A stretch of 64,000 bases of DNA from Dolomedes plantarius (Eukaryota > Arthropoda > Arachnida > Araneae > Dolomedidae). Each line of letters begins with the position of its first letter. Within the stretch, counting starts at the first letter, position 1. Under the pieces are notes generated by a model. It was not told the DNA's origin and made no database searches. It saw only the letters and a program-made list of their open reading frames with translations. Location of the stretch: positions 164,694,941 to 164,758,940 of the forward strand of contig OU015496.1 in assembly GCA_907164885.2 (NCBI GenBank), in the 5' to 3' direction. Below are positions 11,373-23,400 of this stretch, one piece after another. The position numbers and the translations under genes were made by a program.

Positions 11373-12379
11373 ATGTGAACACCCCTCCGAGACTTGGGGC
11401 TGTATACGCCAATGAAAGTACCTGATCTGAAGCCAAAATTTTCCAAAAACTCTGGTCTAAAAGAATATGTGCTTGTTGGCTAGCGTCCATGTATTATAGA
11501 AGAGAAGGGGGGGTGTATTCTGTTTTTGAGAGAAAGTTTCAAAGAATGTCATTATATTCTTTCTCTTATCGGGCTCACATGCTGTATGAAAAAAATAAGT
11601 TTTTCAAGTTGATTCTTTTGTTTGACTTGTTATTTCTAAGATGTCATACAACAAGTAATACAAAAGGTCAAACCACCCAGAGAACATTAAATATATTGGT
11701 CCTCTGAAAATGCCTTACATTGTTGGTCACATCTCTAGAGTTTTTTAAAAATCCAAATGTGTATCATGGCAACTGAGCTCAAAAAATTTTTTGTTTAAGA
11801 ATTACGTGTCTGAAAGTAAAGCGTCTCAGGGGTATGTCAGATAAGAATATATTGAGACAGGAATAAATCATCTTCACGTTATAACTCGTTCACTGTCATG
11901 AGCATCATCGGTGGGTCTAAAAAAATTTCATTCTGTGCCGTGAGCATCACCCGTGGGTCACCAGTATCATTGCATATTATATTAAATAAAATTTCCTGGT
12001 CAGCAATGACTCTATATTTGTAGGTGGCACTCTACATAACAGTCCTTTAAAAAAAATCAAAATTGAACACCCTGCGTCATCTATTTTCGACTCGGAAAAG
12101 TTTTTATTTAAACATTTGTTATTTTCTTACTGTCACAGCCATGTGTGCAGTAGGTTAGAATTTTATATTTTTAAGCTCAAAAATTTTGTTTTTATTGGGG
12201 GAAAATGTAAGTATTTGATTTTTTCACCAAAATTATTTGTATTTTTCTTAATATCTGTTATTTTAAAGTGATACTGCTAACATATTTTGAACCCTTTACA
12301 AACAATTAAACTAATGTTTTTAAGTTTGGAATACCGGTGATCATTTTAACTTCCTATGGAAGCAGTGAACGTGTTAAGC
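11373..12379. other. No gene seen
   Basis: AT-rich unique DNA. A short open frame at 11489-11707 is unrecognised. Around 11890-11955 the block GTGAGCATCACCCGTGGGTC resembles GTCATGAGCATCATCGGTGGGTC just upstream, a small degenerate duplication. Confidence 0.45.
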
Positions 12380-12985
12380 AGCACTTGATGCCGATAACAA
12401 ATAGAAGTCCCGCAAACGCATTTGCAATTTCTCCGCTGAGAGTAGATGCAAATAATTGTCTGTGGGTAGATGACGAATAAAAAGGATTTTTAAAAGTCCA
12501 TTTGAAATTTGTCTTTTGAGATTAGGTAAAGCTGATCGTCTTTGTGAGCAAATTATAAATAAGATTTTTATTAATGTATCTAAAATTTGTCCGGCAGGAC
12601 AAATGTCACATGTATTTCCCATGAGAAATAAGATTCAGATCATTTTCTTGGTTCAAGAATCGTAACAAGGATGTTTATAAATTCATTTTGAATTTGTCTG
12701 GAGAGACAGATTCAAATGTTTTTATCGATGAATCCCAGTTAAGATTCTCACAAATGCATTAGAATATTAGTAGGCAGCATGAGAGTTCAATCAATTAACT
12801 GAAACTGGACAAATCGCATTTATCTTTCAAATTAATATCAAGCTCAATTCTACCTTCTTTTGGTACCTATGTAACGTTACCGGTGAAATTAGATGCGAAA
12901 GGTCTCAGTGCACAAATCGTAAATGCGCTTGTTATAAATGCATTGTAAATTTGACCCTTCACACAATCGAATTTAATTCACAAAG
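12380..12985. repeat. Degenerate repeat array, irregular 75-100 bp spacing
   Basis: Blocks resembling CATTTGAAATTTGTC followed by GAGA...GATGCAAAT recur around 12400, 12500, 12580, 12690, 12760 and 12950, with long mismatched stretches between. An 80-100 bp period would also suit a decayed C2H2 zinc-finger array read on the minus strand, where KCVCG and CDIC fragments appear. I see no regular Cys-His spacing, so that reading is weak. Confidence 0.45.
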
Positions 12986-13805
12986 ACACAAAGCTGTGTT
13001 ACACTCGTTGAATCAAAATTAGTTGGATCAAAACTTATAACAGTTAATATGTATCCAAGAAGTTTTTATTACCATACTCAAGTATAGTAGCATACCAACG
13101 AAACTTTTTTAAGGTGAACAAAAATTTTAAATATTTATGATCCAATACGTATAAGTTTTTTTAATTATATCAATATTTTAAAAACATCAAAGTCTTTTTA
13201 CACATTGTAGATTTGACGAAAAGAGTCAAATATCTCAAAAAAAAATCCCCGGAACTTTTACCTTTTTGAAATTTCTCATGTTTTAAGAATGTGACTTTGT
13301 TCAAGTTGACCAAAGATGAGCATATGTCACCTCGAAGTGTAAAAGGATGAACTTTCCGAAGAATCTCAAAATTTGTAATCTTTTTCACTCCGCCCACTTT
13401 GATGGTGAAAGTATTCCATTCATTTTGCCGGAGGTCGTCCCTTTTATCCGTTTTGTGATTCTCTCTCTTACCCACTTAATTAAAAGCTACCGGAGAGAGA
13501 GACCCCCGCACCCCAATCATTTTTGCGGCTGGTTTGCTTTCCTTTCGGCGACCTGCGCGATCGAGTGTAATTGCGTTTAGTGTCGGGGTAATTTGGTTAC
13601 TCTGATGTTGCGCCCGATTGGAAAAGGTTTTCCCGGATCTATAGCATCGATCTGCGTGGGTTACCAAGCTTGGCTGGTGAAGGCTCGTCTGACAGCGATT
13701 CGCGACAGATTTCTTTTTTTGTTGAAGTATACGGGACTTCTCTTGAGAATGACTTGTCACCATCCCCATCGTGCAATTTTTTTCTCGTCAAAGTTGGGTT
13801 ACTGT
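12986..13805. other. No gene supported; partly less AT-rich unique DNA
   Basis: About 13430-13800 is richer in C, G and CpG than its surroundings and has overlapping open frames on both strands, the longest 101 codons. None is recognisable. Confidence 0.45.
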
Positions 13806-14331
13806 AATTAACGCAGGCCCTGATTTTCCATTAGTCCCGGTAGGCCCGGGCCTAGGGGCCCCCCAAAATTATTAATTTAAATGTAAAAAAAAAATTCCCA
13901 ATTCAAATTTTTTTATCTTACCTTTTTCAATATCAATTTTTTAATATATCCTTTCAAATATGATTGATTGGTTCATCATATGTATAGTTATATGTATAGT
14001 TCATCATATGTATGTTATAGTGTTTATAAAGGATTAATAAGTTTTCCTGGTTGCATTGTATTGGTGTTTTAATGATGAAGTAAGGATGAAGTAATGATGA
14101 AGTATATGGTGTTTTAATGATGTTGTATTGTTTTTTGTTATTTGGTAATATTCTAGGCTTCTACTCTTCAAATAGCCAATTCTTGGTAAAATGGTACTTT
14201 CACAATGATTCATGATTAATTTTTTTTGTGTGTCAATTTTGGAAAATTTACACCCACATCAGTGTTAGGGGGCCCTCATCCCGAGTTGTGCCTATAGTCA
14301 ATAATTTTCTAAATCGGGCCCTGAATTAACG
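13806..14331 (+). mobile_element. Non-autonomous hAT-type element H1, copy 1
   Basis: An element of 510 bp (13814-14323) flanked by a perfect 8-bp target duplication, AATTAACG (13806-13813 and 14324-14331). Ends are imperfect inverted repeats, CAGGCCCTGATTTTC against CAGGGCCCGATTTAG. Eight-base duplications with CAGG...CCTG ends are the signature of hAT transposition. No transposase is encoded, so mobility would have needed a helper. A copy in the opposite orientation is at 43949-44465. Confidence 0.9.
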
Positions 14332-14333
14332 TA

Positions 14334-14740
14334 TTAAGGCTGCTGTGTACTGATCCTATTGGATTCGATCCCCTCAATGTTAACCTATGGAGAAAATTTG
14401 TCCACTATTTACAGTTACATAAATGCTGATGATCCAATAAAAATGGTATTTTCAGACAGCCTGAATTTTTCAGCACCTTGCAACAGGATTCATTTTATAA
14501 ATTTCGCCCACCAAAGGAATTTAAGAGGGTTTAAAATACACTATACCAGATTTTTTCCCCGAATAATTTAAAATAAAATAAATGAAAATGCCCCAAGGTG
14601 TAAAATTTCTTTCTCTATTACGAGGTACAACATTTTAATAAAAATATTTCAATCCAAGTCATAAATCCTTGGACAAATATTCTCCATAGGTTAACATTGA
14701 GATGAGCGAATCCAATAAAGTTAGTACAGAGCAGTCTTAA
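14334..14740 (+). mobile_element. MITE family T, copy 1
   Basis: About 400 bp with long inverted ends: TTAAGGCTGCTGTGTACT at the left faces AGTACAGAGCAGTCTTAA at the right. Both ends also carry the inner block CAATGTTAACCTATGGAGAA and its complement. It starts 2 bp after the H1 target duplication. TTAA at both outer edges could be a target duplication or part of the ends flanked by TA. Five further copies or fragments lie between 30.8 and 47.2 kb. No coding capacity. Confidence 0.9.
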
Positions 14741-17624
14741 CAGTAGTCTCTAATCGGCATGGTATCAGGGCTATTAAACTATCCCTCTGTTATAACGGCT
14801 GTTAGGCAGTCCCCATGTTGTAATGGCTATTATAAAATCGGCATGTTAAATAGGAAATAGTTCATGTCGATTAGTTCAAACGATTCTGTCCAAACATCAT
14901 ACGTTAAAGCTGTTGCGAAGGAAAATCATGTATACTTTTTAGGCCTCATGTATGGACATATTTCGAATGTTTAAAATTGTGAAATTATTGCATATATGTT
15001 AACTAACATTTCAATGCGCAGTTCAGAATCAAAATGATATCTAAAAATACAATACGTCACACTTGATACAGTATCAAAATCTGATACTTATTCCCGTAAG
15101 TATTCATATCAAACGGTGTGATTTTTAAACCTGTTAATCATAGGTAAGACTAAGGTTCACTCAGAAGGAAAGCAGAAATAAATTAATTCAAAAATAAAAC
15201 ATACAGCGTGGTATTTTTGTTTTCTCGCTAACGCGGTAGGCACTTTTACTGAGGACAATAACCTATAAAACGCAATTTCTTTTAACTACACCATTGCAGG
15301 AACAAGCATCTCCTAGAGTAAAATACAGTAACAACTACCATTGAAGGAACAACACGGGAGCATCCATGCCTTGGTCTTGCCTTGAACTTGAGCCCGTGTG
15401 GTTGAAGTTTGTTACTCAAATAACAATGAAACGACGACGTCGACAAAAAGTATTAAAATTCTTGTTCTGATAATTATTTTGTTATGTTAGCAAGAGCCTA
15501 TACGGAAAGAATTATATGAAAATGTGTTACTATTGATTTACATCTAAAAAATAAACTTTGCAATTTTTAAAATTAGTTTTTTTCTGAATAATCAAATATT
15601 GATTTTTTTTTAAATGTTCTGCAATGGAAGTTCTAACTCAAAGAGGTTTTACCCTTTTCCCTTGAAACTCAACATTTTGCTTAAGACAGACTATTATCTT
15701 TCTATGATGATTTTTTTAAAGAGTTTTTAAAAATAGAGTTTTTTCTACTGCATTCAATAAAAAATATGCATAAATACTGTAAGCGAGTATAAAATTCGCT
15801 TACAGGTATTTCCTCCTTATTACTCAAAAATTTATTTGATTACAGACTATCTTATGGACAGTTGTTGTACTTACTTAAATCTTAAAAAATATTATCAGAT
15901 TTGAATATTTTTGAATATTTGACTGCTCTCTGAAAATTAAACTTCATAAAAATTCCATCAAAGATTTTACTAATTGGAAACGTTTCAAATAAATTCAAGG
16001 CAATTTTCCCTTATTTGTTTTTTGTTTCATCGATAACAAGCAATGCAAAAAAAAAAGTCTGTTGAGGGTTAATTTGAAACAATATGTTCTAGGATGATAT
16101 CTCAAAACTACTTTTCTGATAAATGGAATTCAAGGAGGAATCCACTAACTACTAAACCATGATATTTTCTGATAAATCTAATAAGTTTTTCAGGTAGCAT
16201 CAGAAATATATTCATATTTTTGGTCAATCTATCTTACCAATTGATAAAATTAAACTGTAACAAAGATTAAATTTTATTCATCGCTTGCATAAATTATGGA
16301 TACGCTTCTTGAGATATGCTCGTATTATCTTAAAGCTTTCGAATCAAAATCTGAAGAGTCCGTTTCAACGAAGTTCGTTGTTTGTCAGTATCATGTTTAC
16401 TTGGCTGATCAATGCCTATTGCCAAGAAAACAGATTTACAGTGAAAAACCTCATTACTACTAGCACTGCGTCGAATGTTCGTTTTGGGGAAGAAAATCGT
16501 TGAGTGATAGATAAAAAGTAATGGGTTAGTTTGATGATTATATATCATAGATATTCCTTTAAGGAAGTTTTTCAGACCTTATAACTTAATTCAAGATGCT
16601 CATTTTCGGATTTCTCAGCAGAAAATAGGCAAGTCTCTTCATTTCTGAAGCAGGACTCAATGAAAGATATTTCAAAGGTATTAAGCCCTACATAAAACAC
16701 AAACCACACAAATATGCACAAATATACGGTCAGACTTCGTTATAGGGTCCCCCGCGTACAGTGTTACCATCTAACAGACCCGACCTAAATTATTCTAATT
16801 GGGTATAACAGAATACGACACCCTAGAAATATTAAAATCGATTATAGGGTTCCTTTTACTGGCAGCAAAGTTTTGGAAATTTTCAAGGTCTGTTGTAGAT
16901 AGATATCTTCATGGTTTCAGTCGGTCCGTAGACTGGTCAGTTGGACATTTTCCCTTCTCTCAACTTGGGCAAGGCTGGGACTACATTTCAGACAATCTGA
17001 ACTGGCTGCAAATCTTAAAGATTAAATTATTCATATATTTTATAAAAGATACCATTGATGACGGTTTGAAGCATTTCATAACTAAAAAAATCCACGCGTT
17101 GATGTTTTAAAAGACATAACTATGATAACATTATTTACACAAAATGTCAATTTAAATGTTTTCGAAACAATTACATTTTCAATGGAAATTCAAAAAAATA
17201 TTTTCCAGCTTAATTTCAGCTACTTTTTTTATTTTAACTTATCGCTGACATAGATGCTATGTTCAAGAATATATTTATTTTAATATGTTTATTTTAACTG
17301 GAATGTCGCAGATATTTTAAAAATTGTATTTTATTAATCAGCCATTAGGAATTAAAACCATAGAAGAAATCTGAAAAATATGGTTTAATACTAGACATAG
17401 TATTTCTGAAAAGTTTTAGCAAAACATTTTAAATATATTCTTAACAGTGCATTTAAAGATGACCCCTAAAATGAGTTTTCAATTTGTAGCTGCTTTAAGT
17501 TTTCGGTCCATGTAAAAATCCAACCTGCACCCAATCTTTCAGGACAGAGTAGCACTACTTTTCATGGATGAAATTTTTTAATGGAGTGCCTGAAATTGGC
17601 GAACAATTTTCTGAATTCTTTCTC
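14741..17624. other. No gene seen; 2.9 kb of AT-rich DNA
   Basis: I recognise no gene and no element ends. Open frames at 16285-16503 and 16799-17110 (103 codons) match nothing known. Confidence 0.5.
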
Positions 17625-18110
17625 GTATAGAACAGGGGTTTCCAACTGGCGGCCCGGGGTGCCTTTTTTGCGGCCCGCGAAGATTTCTAGAAAAATAATT
17701 TGCAGCATCAATTTAGATATTCTTAGTTATCAAAAAATGTTTTTGTAAAAATCTTTATTGTTTTCAAATGCTGTTCATTTACAAAAAAGATTGATTTTTC
17801 CTCGAATTCCATGAAAAGTAGGGTGTCCACTAAATGTTCTATTTCATACCCCCCCCCCCCACATCTTATTTGACTTTTTTTGTGTGTGTCTGTGTAATTT
17901 AACGAAAGTTGGCCAGTTATAATCAAGGTCGTTGTTGCAGGTTCATCCTCGAATTTTTAAAAATTTCATAGTACATTCTATACACAAATCTCCCTCCCTC
18001 AAGGAAAAAAGTCCTGAGTATGGTCCTGGTTAAATTGCGGCCCGCCACTAGACAGGTGTTTTCGATTGCGGCCCTTGGACACTTGTAAGTTGGAAACCCC
18101 TGGTATAGAA
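17625..18110. mobile_element. Non-autonomous hAT element, 470 bp
   Basis: The element at 17633-18102 is bounded by CAGGGGTTTCCAACTGGCGG and AAGTTGGAAACCCCTG, an inverted pair. A perfect 8-bp target duplication, GTATAGAA, flanks it (17625-17632 and 18103-18110). GCGGCCC subterminal motifs occur at both sides. The interior is non-coding and includes a C-run near 17850. The intact duplication indicates a fairly recent insertion. Confidence 0.95.
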
Positions 18111-18648
18111 GATGTGCACATTTTATTCAGAGAGATGTGTCATGCAACTTTAAACGGAGGGAGACTGTTATTGAACAGAGTCACTTTGGGCTGCAGTGGC
18201 TCTTAACAATATTATACACAATTCTTACACACTACCAGTTAAATTTTTAAATTTAAAGAGGAAAGTTAATGTTAAATTCATAATTCTGGAAATAAATTTG
18301 AATGAGCACTAAATGTATCAATCGTGATACTGAAGGAGTAAGCGCTGCAAAACACCAGCAGAATTTGGAAATCACGAACTCATCGCAAGCTGTGGCTAGA
18401 TTCATACCGGTTAAGGGAGAAATCCCAATTTATTATCCTAGAAAATCGTTACGCATATAATTTATTCGTCAACATCGTTCTAAACTTGATGGAAAATCCC
18501 CCTAGATATAACGTCACTCTGTATATATTGTCATAGGGGTGACCTTGTAGTAATATTTCACTGAATGCATACATTAAAACCATAGAAGCATGATGTTCAT
18601 ATGAAACACTAGTACTGTTCTTTATTCTTGTTTTTAATTTATACATCC
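18111..18648. other. No gene seen
   Basis: Unique AT-rich DNA. Confidence 0.5.
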
Positions 18649-18840
18649 CAAATAAGGCTTGGTTGTTCCCGTGTCGTCCACCTCATAGGGAGCAATGCTG
18701 GCTCACCTATATGGTGCTCCCATAATAAAGTTACCAGTAAAATAGCGGTGAATAGCAAAAGGTAAATGCCTATACTTAAAAGACAAGCGCATCCGCATTA
18801 GACTAAAAAAATGAATAAAGAAATAAAATAAACAAATAAA
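18649..18840 (+). mobile_element. SINE-like repeat, family D, copy 1
   Basis: Shares AGCAATGCTGGCTCACCTAT, GGTGCTCCCATAATAA, an ACAAGCGCATCCGCATTAGA-type block and an A-rich AATAAATAAA tail with copies at 47315-47480 and 51865-52012. The head is cut short here. The copy at 47.4 kb keeps a tRNA-like B-box, so the family is probably tRNA-derived. Confidence 0.7.
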
Positions 18841-19894
18841 TATTTTTTAAATTTATTAATATACTATTAAGCCTAAGTTGACTTCACAGATCTACCGTCC
18901 CATTCTCAAGCTCAGAGTAATTTTTCTATTGCTATTTTTCTAACTACGTACGAGCAAATGCATATTTTTTAAAGCAGTTTTTTTCTGCATCTAAAACTAG
19001 ATTTTTAAATGCAGAGTGAGTGCTTTTATATTAGTTTTTTAATAGACGTTTTCAAAAAAAGTTTACTTTTCTATTAATTGACATCAATAGTTTAATATTC
19101 TGTAAAATAAAAATTCATAGCTGGAAATTTCAAAATTGAAAAAATATATACACTTTCAGTCTAAGTTTGTATTTGAAGGCCAAAAAATTTAGTATCAAAA
19201 ATTTGCACTTAATAAAAAAAATACTGAGAGGAAAATTCCCTGCAGCTAAACATGGAGACTTAAGACTCGATATGTCCTCTGATGAGCCATTAAGAATCCT
19301 TGTTGTGAGCTGTCTGGTAAACTGTTTTCATGGTGATCAGTAAAATAATTGAGATGTTTATTAATATTTGTAGTGAATTGGATATTTCACCATCATCGGG
19401 TATCCCAGGCTACTCTCTCGGGACGAGTAGGGATGAATGAGAATCAGTCAATCATCAACAATTGATGCTCATTTTCCTTAATGTCGATTATGGAGATAGG
19501 CCTCGAAAATAAATAGTTGAATACCGCCTCCAAAATTGGCGACATCGGTCCCAAACAACTGGTACGGTGTGTTCAATCAGGAACTGCCTCCTGGGCACGG
19601 GATTTCATTGTTTGAGAATTGAGTGGTTGGTTCCTTGCAAGGCAAACCCCTCGGGCCAGTGCGCTTGCGCTGACAAACAGTGTTAAGTCTCCCTCCAGAC
19701 AAACAATCAAACTCTAACTCGACACTAATGAAAAAAGTGTGGATAAGTTCTGAGAGAAATCCGCCAGCAAATCAGATGGATGGGGGAAACGGATTCCTCC
19801 AGAGCAACCCGTTCACCATCTTGGGGGAAGAGTGGAGTAGAATTTTGAACGATAGCCTACGAAAGGAATCCATTTTGATAACAACTGCATATTG
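18841..19894. other. No gene seen
   Basis: The first half is AT-rich. About 19370-19830 is more balanced in composition but has only short unrecognised frames. Confidence 0.45.
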
Positions 19895-20010
19895 ATGTAG
19901 TGCAGGGGACGGCAACGTGATGCCCGCTAGGCAATTTTACAGTGCCCGCCATTCAAATATCTAAATTTTAGCTATTTGAGTTTATAAATTTGATTGAGAG
20001 AGATCAGTAG

Positions 20011-20801
20011 ATGAAAGGTATTAATCGGTTTTTAAATTTATTACCACAGGTGAAAGAATTTCTATTATCCAGGAATGAAATTTGTTTAAAATCGGAGAAA
20101 AAACTTTGGATAATTAAACAAGGCTTTCTAACTGATTTAACCGTAAAACTGAAGGAACTAAATTTGAAACTACAGTGTAAGAAATCATCATATTGCTTCT
20201 ATAACAAGTACGATAAATGTATTTAAAGCTAAATTGGCGCTCTGAAAATCGCATATGGAGAAAGATAATTTATCACATTTTCCAAATTTAAAAATGATAA
20301 TAAAAATTATTACGAGGGAAATTCTACCACCTATCAGTTTACCAAACATTTTGATTCCTTACTGGAAGAATTTAATACCAGATTTGAAGAATTTACGAAT
20401 TGGGGGCATTCTTCACGTTTTTTATTAATCCTTTCTCTCATACAGAGGACGATGTGGCTAATAAAATCGCAACATATTTTAATATTTTCAATACGGAGGA
20501 CTGATAATTCGAAATTATAAACATAAGAAATGACATTGAATTGAAATTACACCATAATGAAGAAAAATTCTGTAATTTAGTGAATGGAAATAGCTTTCCA
20601 TTGTTGAGAAAATGAGCTCTGAAAATGAACTATCTTTGTGCGTCGGCAAATACTTGTGAATATTTGTTTTCCAATACGAAATACTTAAAATCAAAGTACC
20701 GATCAAGCCTCACTGACTGTCATTCGGGCCATTGCCTGAGAACTCGGAATTCGACTTAAGTGTCACATTATAACGAGTTGGCCGCAGATTTGCAATGCCC
20801 A
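20011..20801 (+). pseudogene. hAT transposase C-terminal part, decayed
   Basis: The open start (20011-20226) reads NRFLNLLPQVKEFLLSRNE then FLTDLTVKLKELNLKLQ, matching a hAT subfamily also found in domesticated host proteins such as ZBED5 and GTF2IRD2. After frameshifts, readable pieces follow: HFPNLKMIIK, KHFDSLLEEFNTRFEEF, and near 20610-20720 CEYLFSNTKYLKSKYRSSLT, which belongs to the hAT dimerisation domain. The N-terminal zinc finger and most of the catalytic core are missing. The reading may resume beyond the Helitron at 21639. Confidence 0.8.
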
Positions 20802-20802
20802 A

Positions 20803-21427
20803 TCTATATATATAAAACAGTTCCGTAACTGACTCATTCATTCACTGACTGACTGACTGACATACAACGCACAGACCAAACCGCTGGACCTAAAGGGCTG
20901 AAATTTTGCATGACGCTTCTTCTAATAGTGTAGGGGTGCACTAAGAAAGATTTTTAAAAAAATTTTCTTAGATTTTTTTAAATTAAATTTTTAAGCTGTT
21001 TTTTAAACTTTTTTTACGTTTGCATTTAAAATAATACATTGAGGGTTATAAAATTTATATCACGAGAAAGATCATAAAAATTCCTTTAAAATGAAATCTT
21101 TTTCGAATCTTTACCTCCATTTCCTTATTTTTGGTGAATTTTTAAATATTAATTTTTATAATTTAATTTATTAAATGCTGATCACGTGATTTCTTTCTGG
21201 TACTTTAAATAAATTTATCGTCACGTGCATAACAACTAAATAAACAAAAAAAAATTTTCCTTGCTAATGCGGCAGACGATTGGACATTATCCAAAAAAAT
21301 ATTAAAATACAGTAAAAGAAATGAAAAACTGTACTATATTAACTGTACTATATTCTTTAGTATTCTTTATATTAGATTTAATTTGAATATTTTCTTCTAC
21401 ATTATTTTGTCTATAAAATTATCCTTA

Positions 21428-21509
<82 letters not shown>

Positions 21510-21638
21510 ACATCAATTGTATACATTGATCGTCGTATTTATCATATAATATATATTTATATTTGGCATGAATTGCATACATTGACCGTTGAATTTAATT
21601 TGAATGTACTCCGTAGCGAAGTACGGGTTTTCAGCTAG
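20803..21638 (+). mobile_element. Non-autonomous Helitron, 836 bp
   Basis: Begins TCTATATATATAAAAC after an A and ends TCAGCTAG before a T, so it sits between A and T as Helitrons do. Just before the CTAG end is a short hairpin, CCGTA-GCGAAG-TACGG (21611-21626), the expected terminator. There is no Rep/helicase, so it would have depended on a relative. It makes no target duplication. The interior contains a (TA)n tract. Confidence 0.85.
21430..21507. repeat. (TA)n microsatellite inside the Helitron
   Basis: About 39 consecutive TA units. Confidence 0.95.
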
Positions 21639-21827
21639 TATCGCATAAATTATTAATTAAATTGAAATTTGAATTTATGTATTAAAAATTTATGTCGCAT
21701 TAATATTTTCATGTTTAAATATTAACCACCCTCCCTCCTCCTCTTCATCCAGCGGTGCCCGCCGAACTCCCGCATTTCTAAAATATGCCCTCCTAGTAAA
21801 AAAAGGTTGCCGACCCCTGATGCAGTG

Positions 21828-22610
21828 TTTTCTTGGGTGGACTTCGTGGAATCTTAGCAAAAATATTATAGTGTTCAACGACACAGGGTATTTTTTTTTT
21901 CAAATACTGCAGGTGCTTACTTATACATAATACATTCGCCTATAAACTCAATGACTTTTGTTGGCTACTTCATTATGAAAGCGTCTTGTAGGGGATTCAA
22001 CGTTGCTGTATAAACTTGAACATCACCAACACATAACTCACGACATGGCAACTTGCGCCGCTATCCATCATGCAGAGTGAACAAAGGTCGGTAAATACTG
22101 GAATTATTATTTTATATAAAAAAATTGCATCAACCATTTTCCAAATTTTAAAAACAAAACACATTCGTTAAGTACAAAATCAGGTCTATGGTAAAAAATT
22201 ATGAAAACTTAATGTGGCAATCAAATTCAGGTACTCAGTTAGGTACTCAGTTTAAAGAAATTCTTGAAGCAATTTTTTCGGAGCAATATACTTGACGAAT
22301 ATGCAGCTATATATTAATGAACTGTCCGTTGCTATAACCGTTTGTACATATCGATAAAAGCATAGATATTCTAAATGTGTCAACGCAAAAACTACATAGT
22401 ACTAAGAGGCTATAGGCTCGGAGCCTGATACTGATGTGCAGTCCAATACCAAACCATATTTTCGGAAGATACAGAACAACATCATTTGGCTTAATCTCCT
22501 TTTTATCATTTTTTTTTTTAAGATTCACACATTTTTCACAAATATAAGGATTATTTTTATCATTAAATATTTTATTTATTATATATTTTTATATTAATAA
22601 ATTATCTCTC
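21828..22610. other. No gene seen
   Basis: Unique AT-rich DNA. An open frame at 22307-22528 (minus) is unrecognised. Confidence 0.5.
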
Positions 22611-23029
<419 letters not shown>

Positions 23030-23056
23030 ACCACCTCATTCCCATTTGATATCCCT

Positions 23057-23296
23057 TTAAAACCCTTTCAAGGACAACAACCTCCACGGTTTGCACGGTG
23101 AATATTTTTTTCCCGTTTTTTTTTAACCTATAAAATCTTTAAAAATTTTCCAATTAAAGGTTTCAAAATGTTTTTACTTCTTTAATCTGATAACAGATGG
23201 CAGCACTAGCTATTTTCTGCTCATTTAACTGGAATACATTGAATGCAAGTGAAAAGAAGACTAGATTTAGGCGTTAACACAGTGCGAAAGGCGCCA
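23057..23296. repeat. Dispersed repeat R1, copy 2
   Basis: Aligns with 7677-7915 over about 240 bp, with the CAGATGGCAGCACTAG core and ACTGGAATACATTGAATGCA. It starts about 30 bp after the piggyBac-like element. Confidence 0.85.
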
Positions 23297-23400
23297 AATA
23301 CTCATGCCAAACGTAGTACTCGAAACAGCAGACTCTAACACCCACACACTAAGATGTAGACAAAATAGAAAAAACTTATTTCTATCCAGATATGCAATAA

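Larger units (their letters stand above)
19895..21827 (+). mobile_element. hAT transposon remnant, 1.9 kb, carrying a Helitron
   Basis: Ends are CAGGGGACGGCAAC (19903) and GGTTGCCGACCCCTG (ending 21819), an inverted pair. The flanking octamers are ATGTAGTG (19895-19902) and ATGCAGTG (21820-21827), an 8-bp target duplication with one mismatch. A transposase pseudogene reads on the plus strand inside. Its last part is split by a Helitron at 20803-21638, so the hAT arrived first. Confidence 0.9.

Noticed and set aside
14334..14740. MITE family T as a piggyBac derivative
   Set aside because: TTAA edges fit, but the ends do not begin with the usual CCC-type bases and TA flanks explain the data equally well.
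16799..17110. 103-codon open frame on the plus strand
   Set aside because: No recognisable domain, and isolated in AT-rich DNA where frames of this length can arise by chance.
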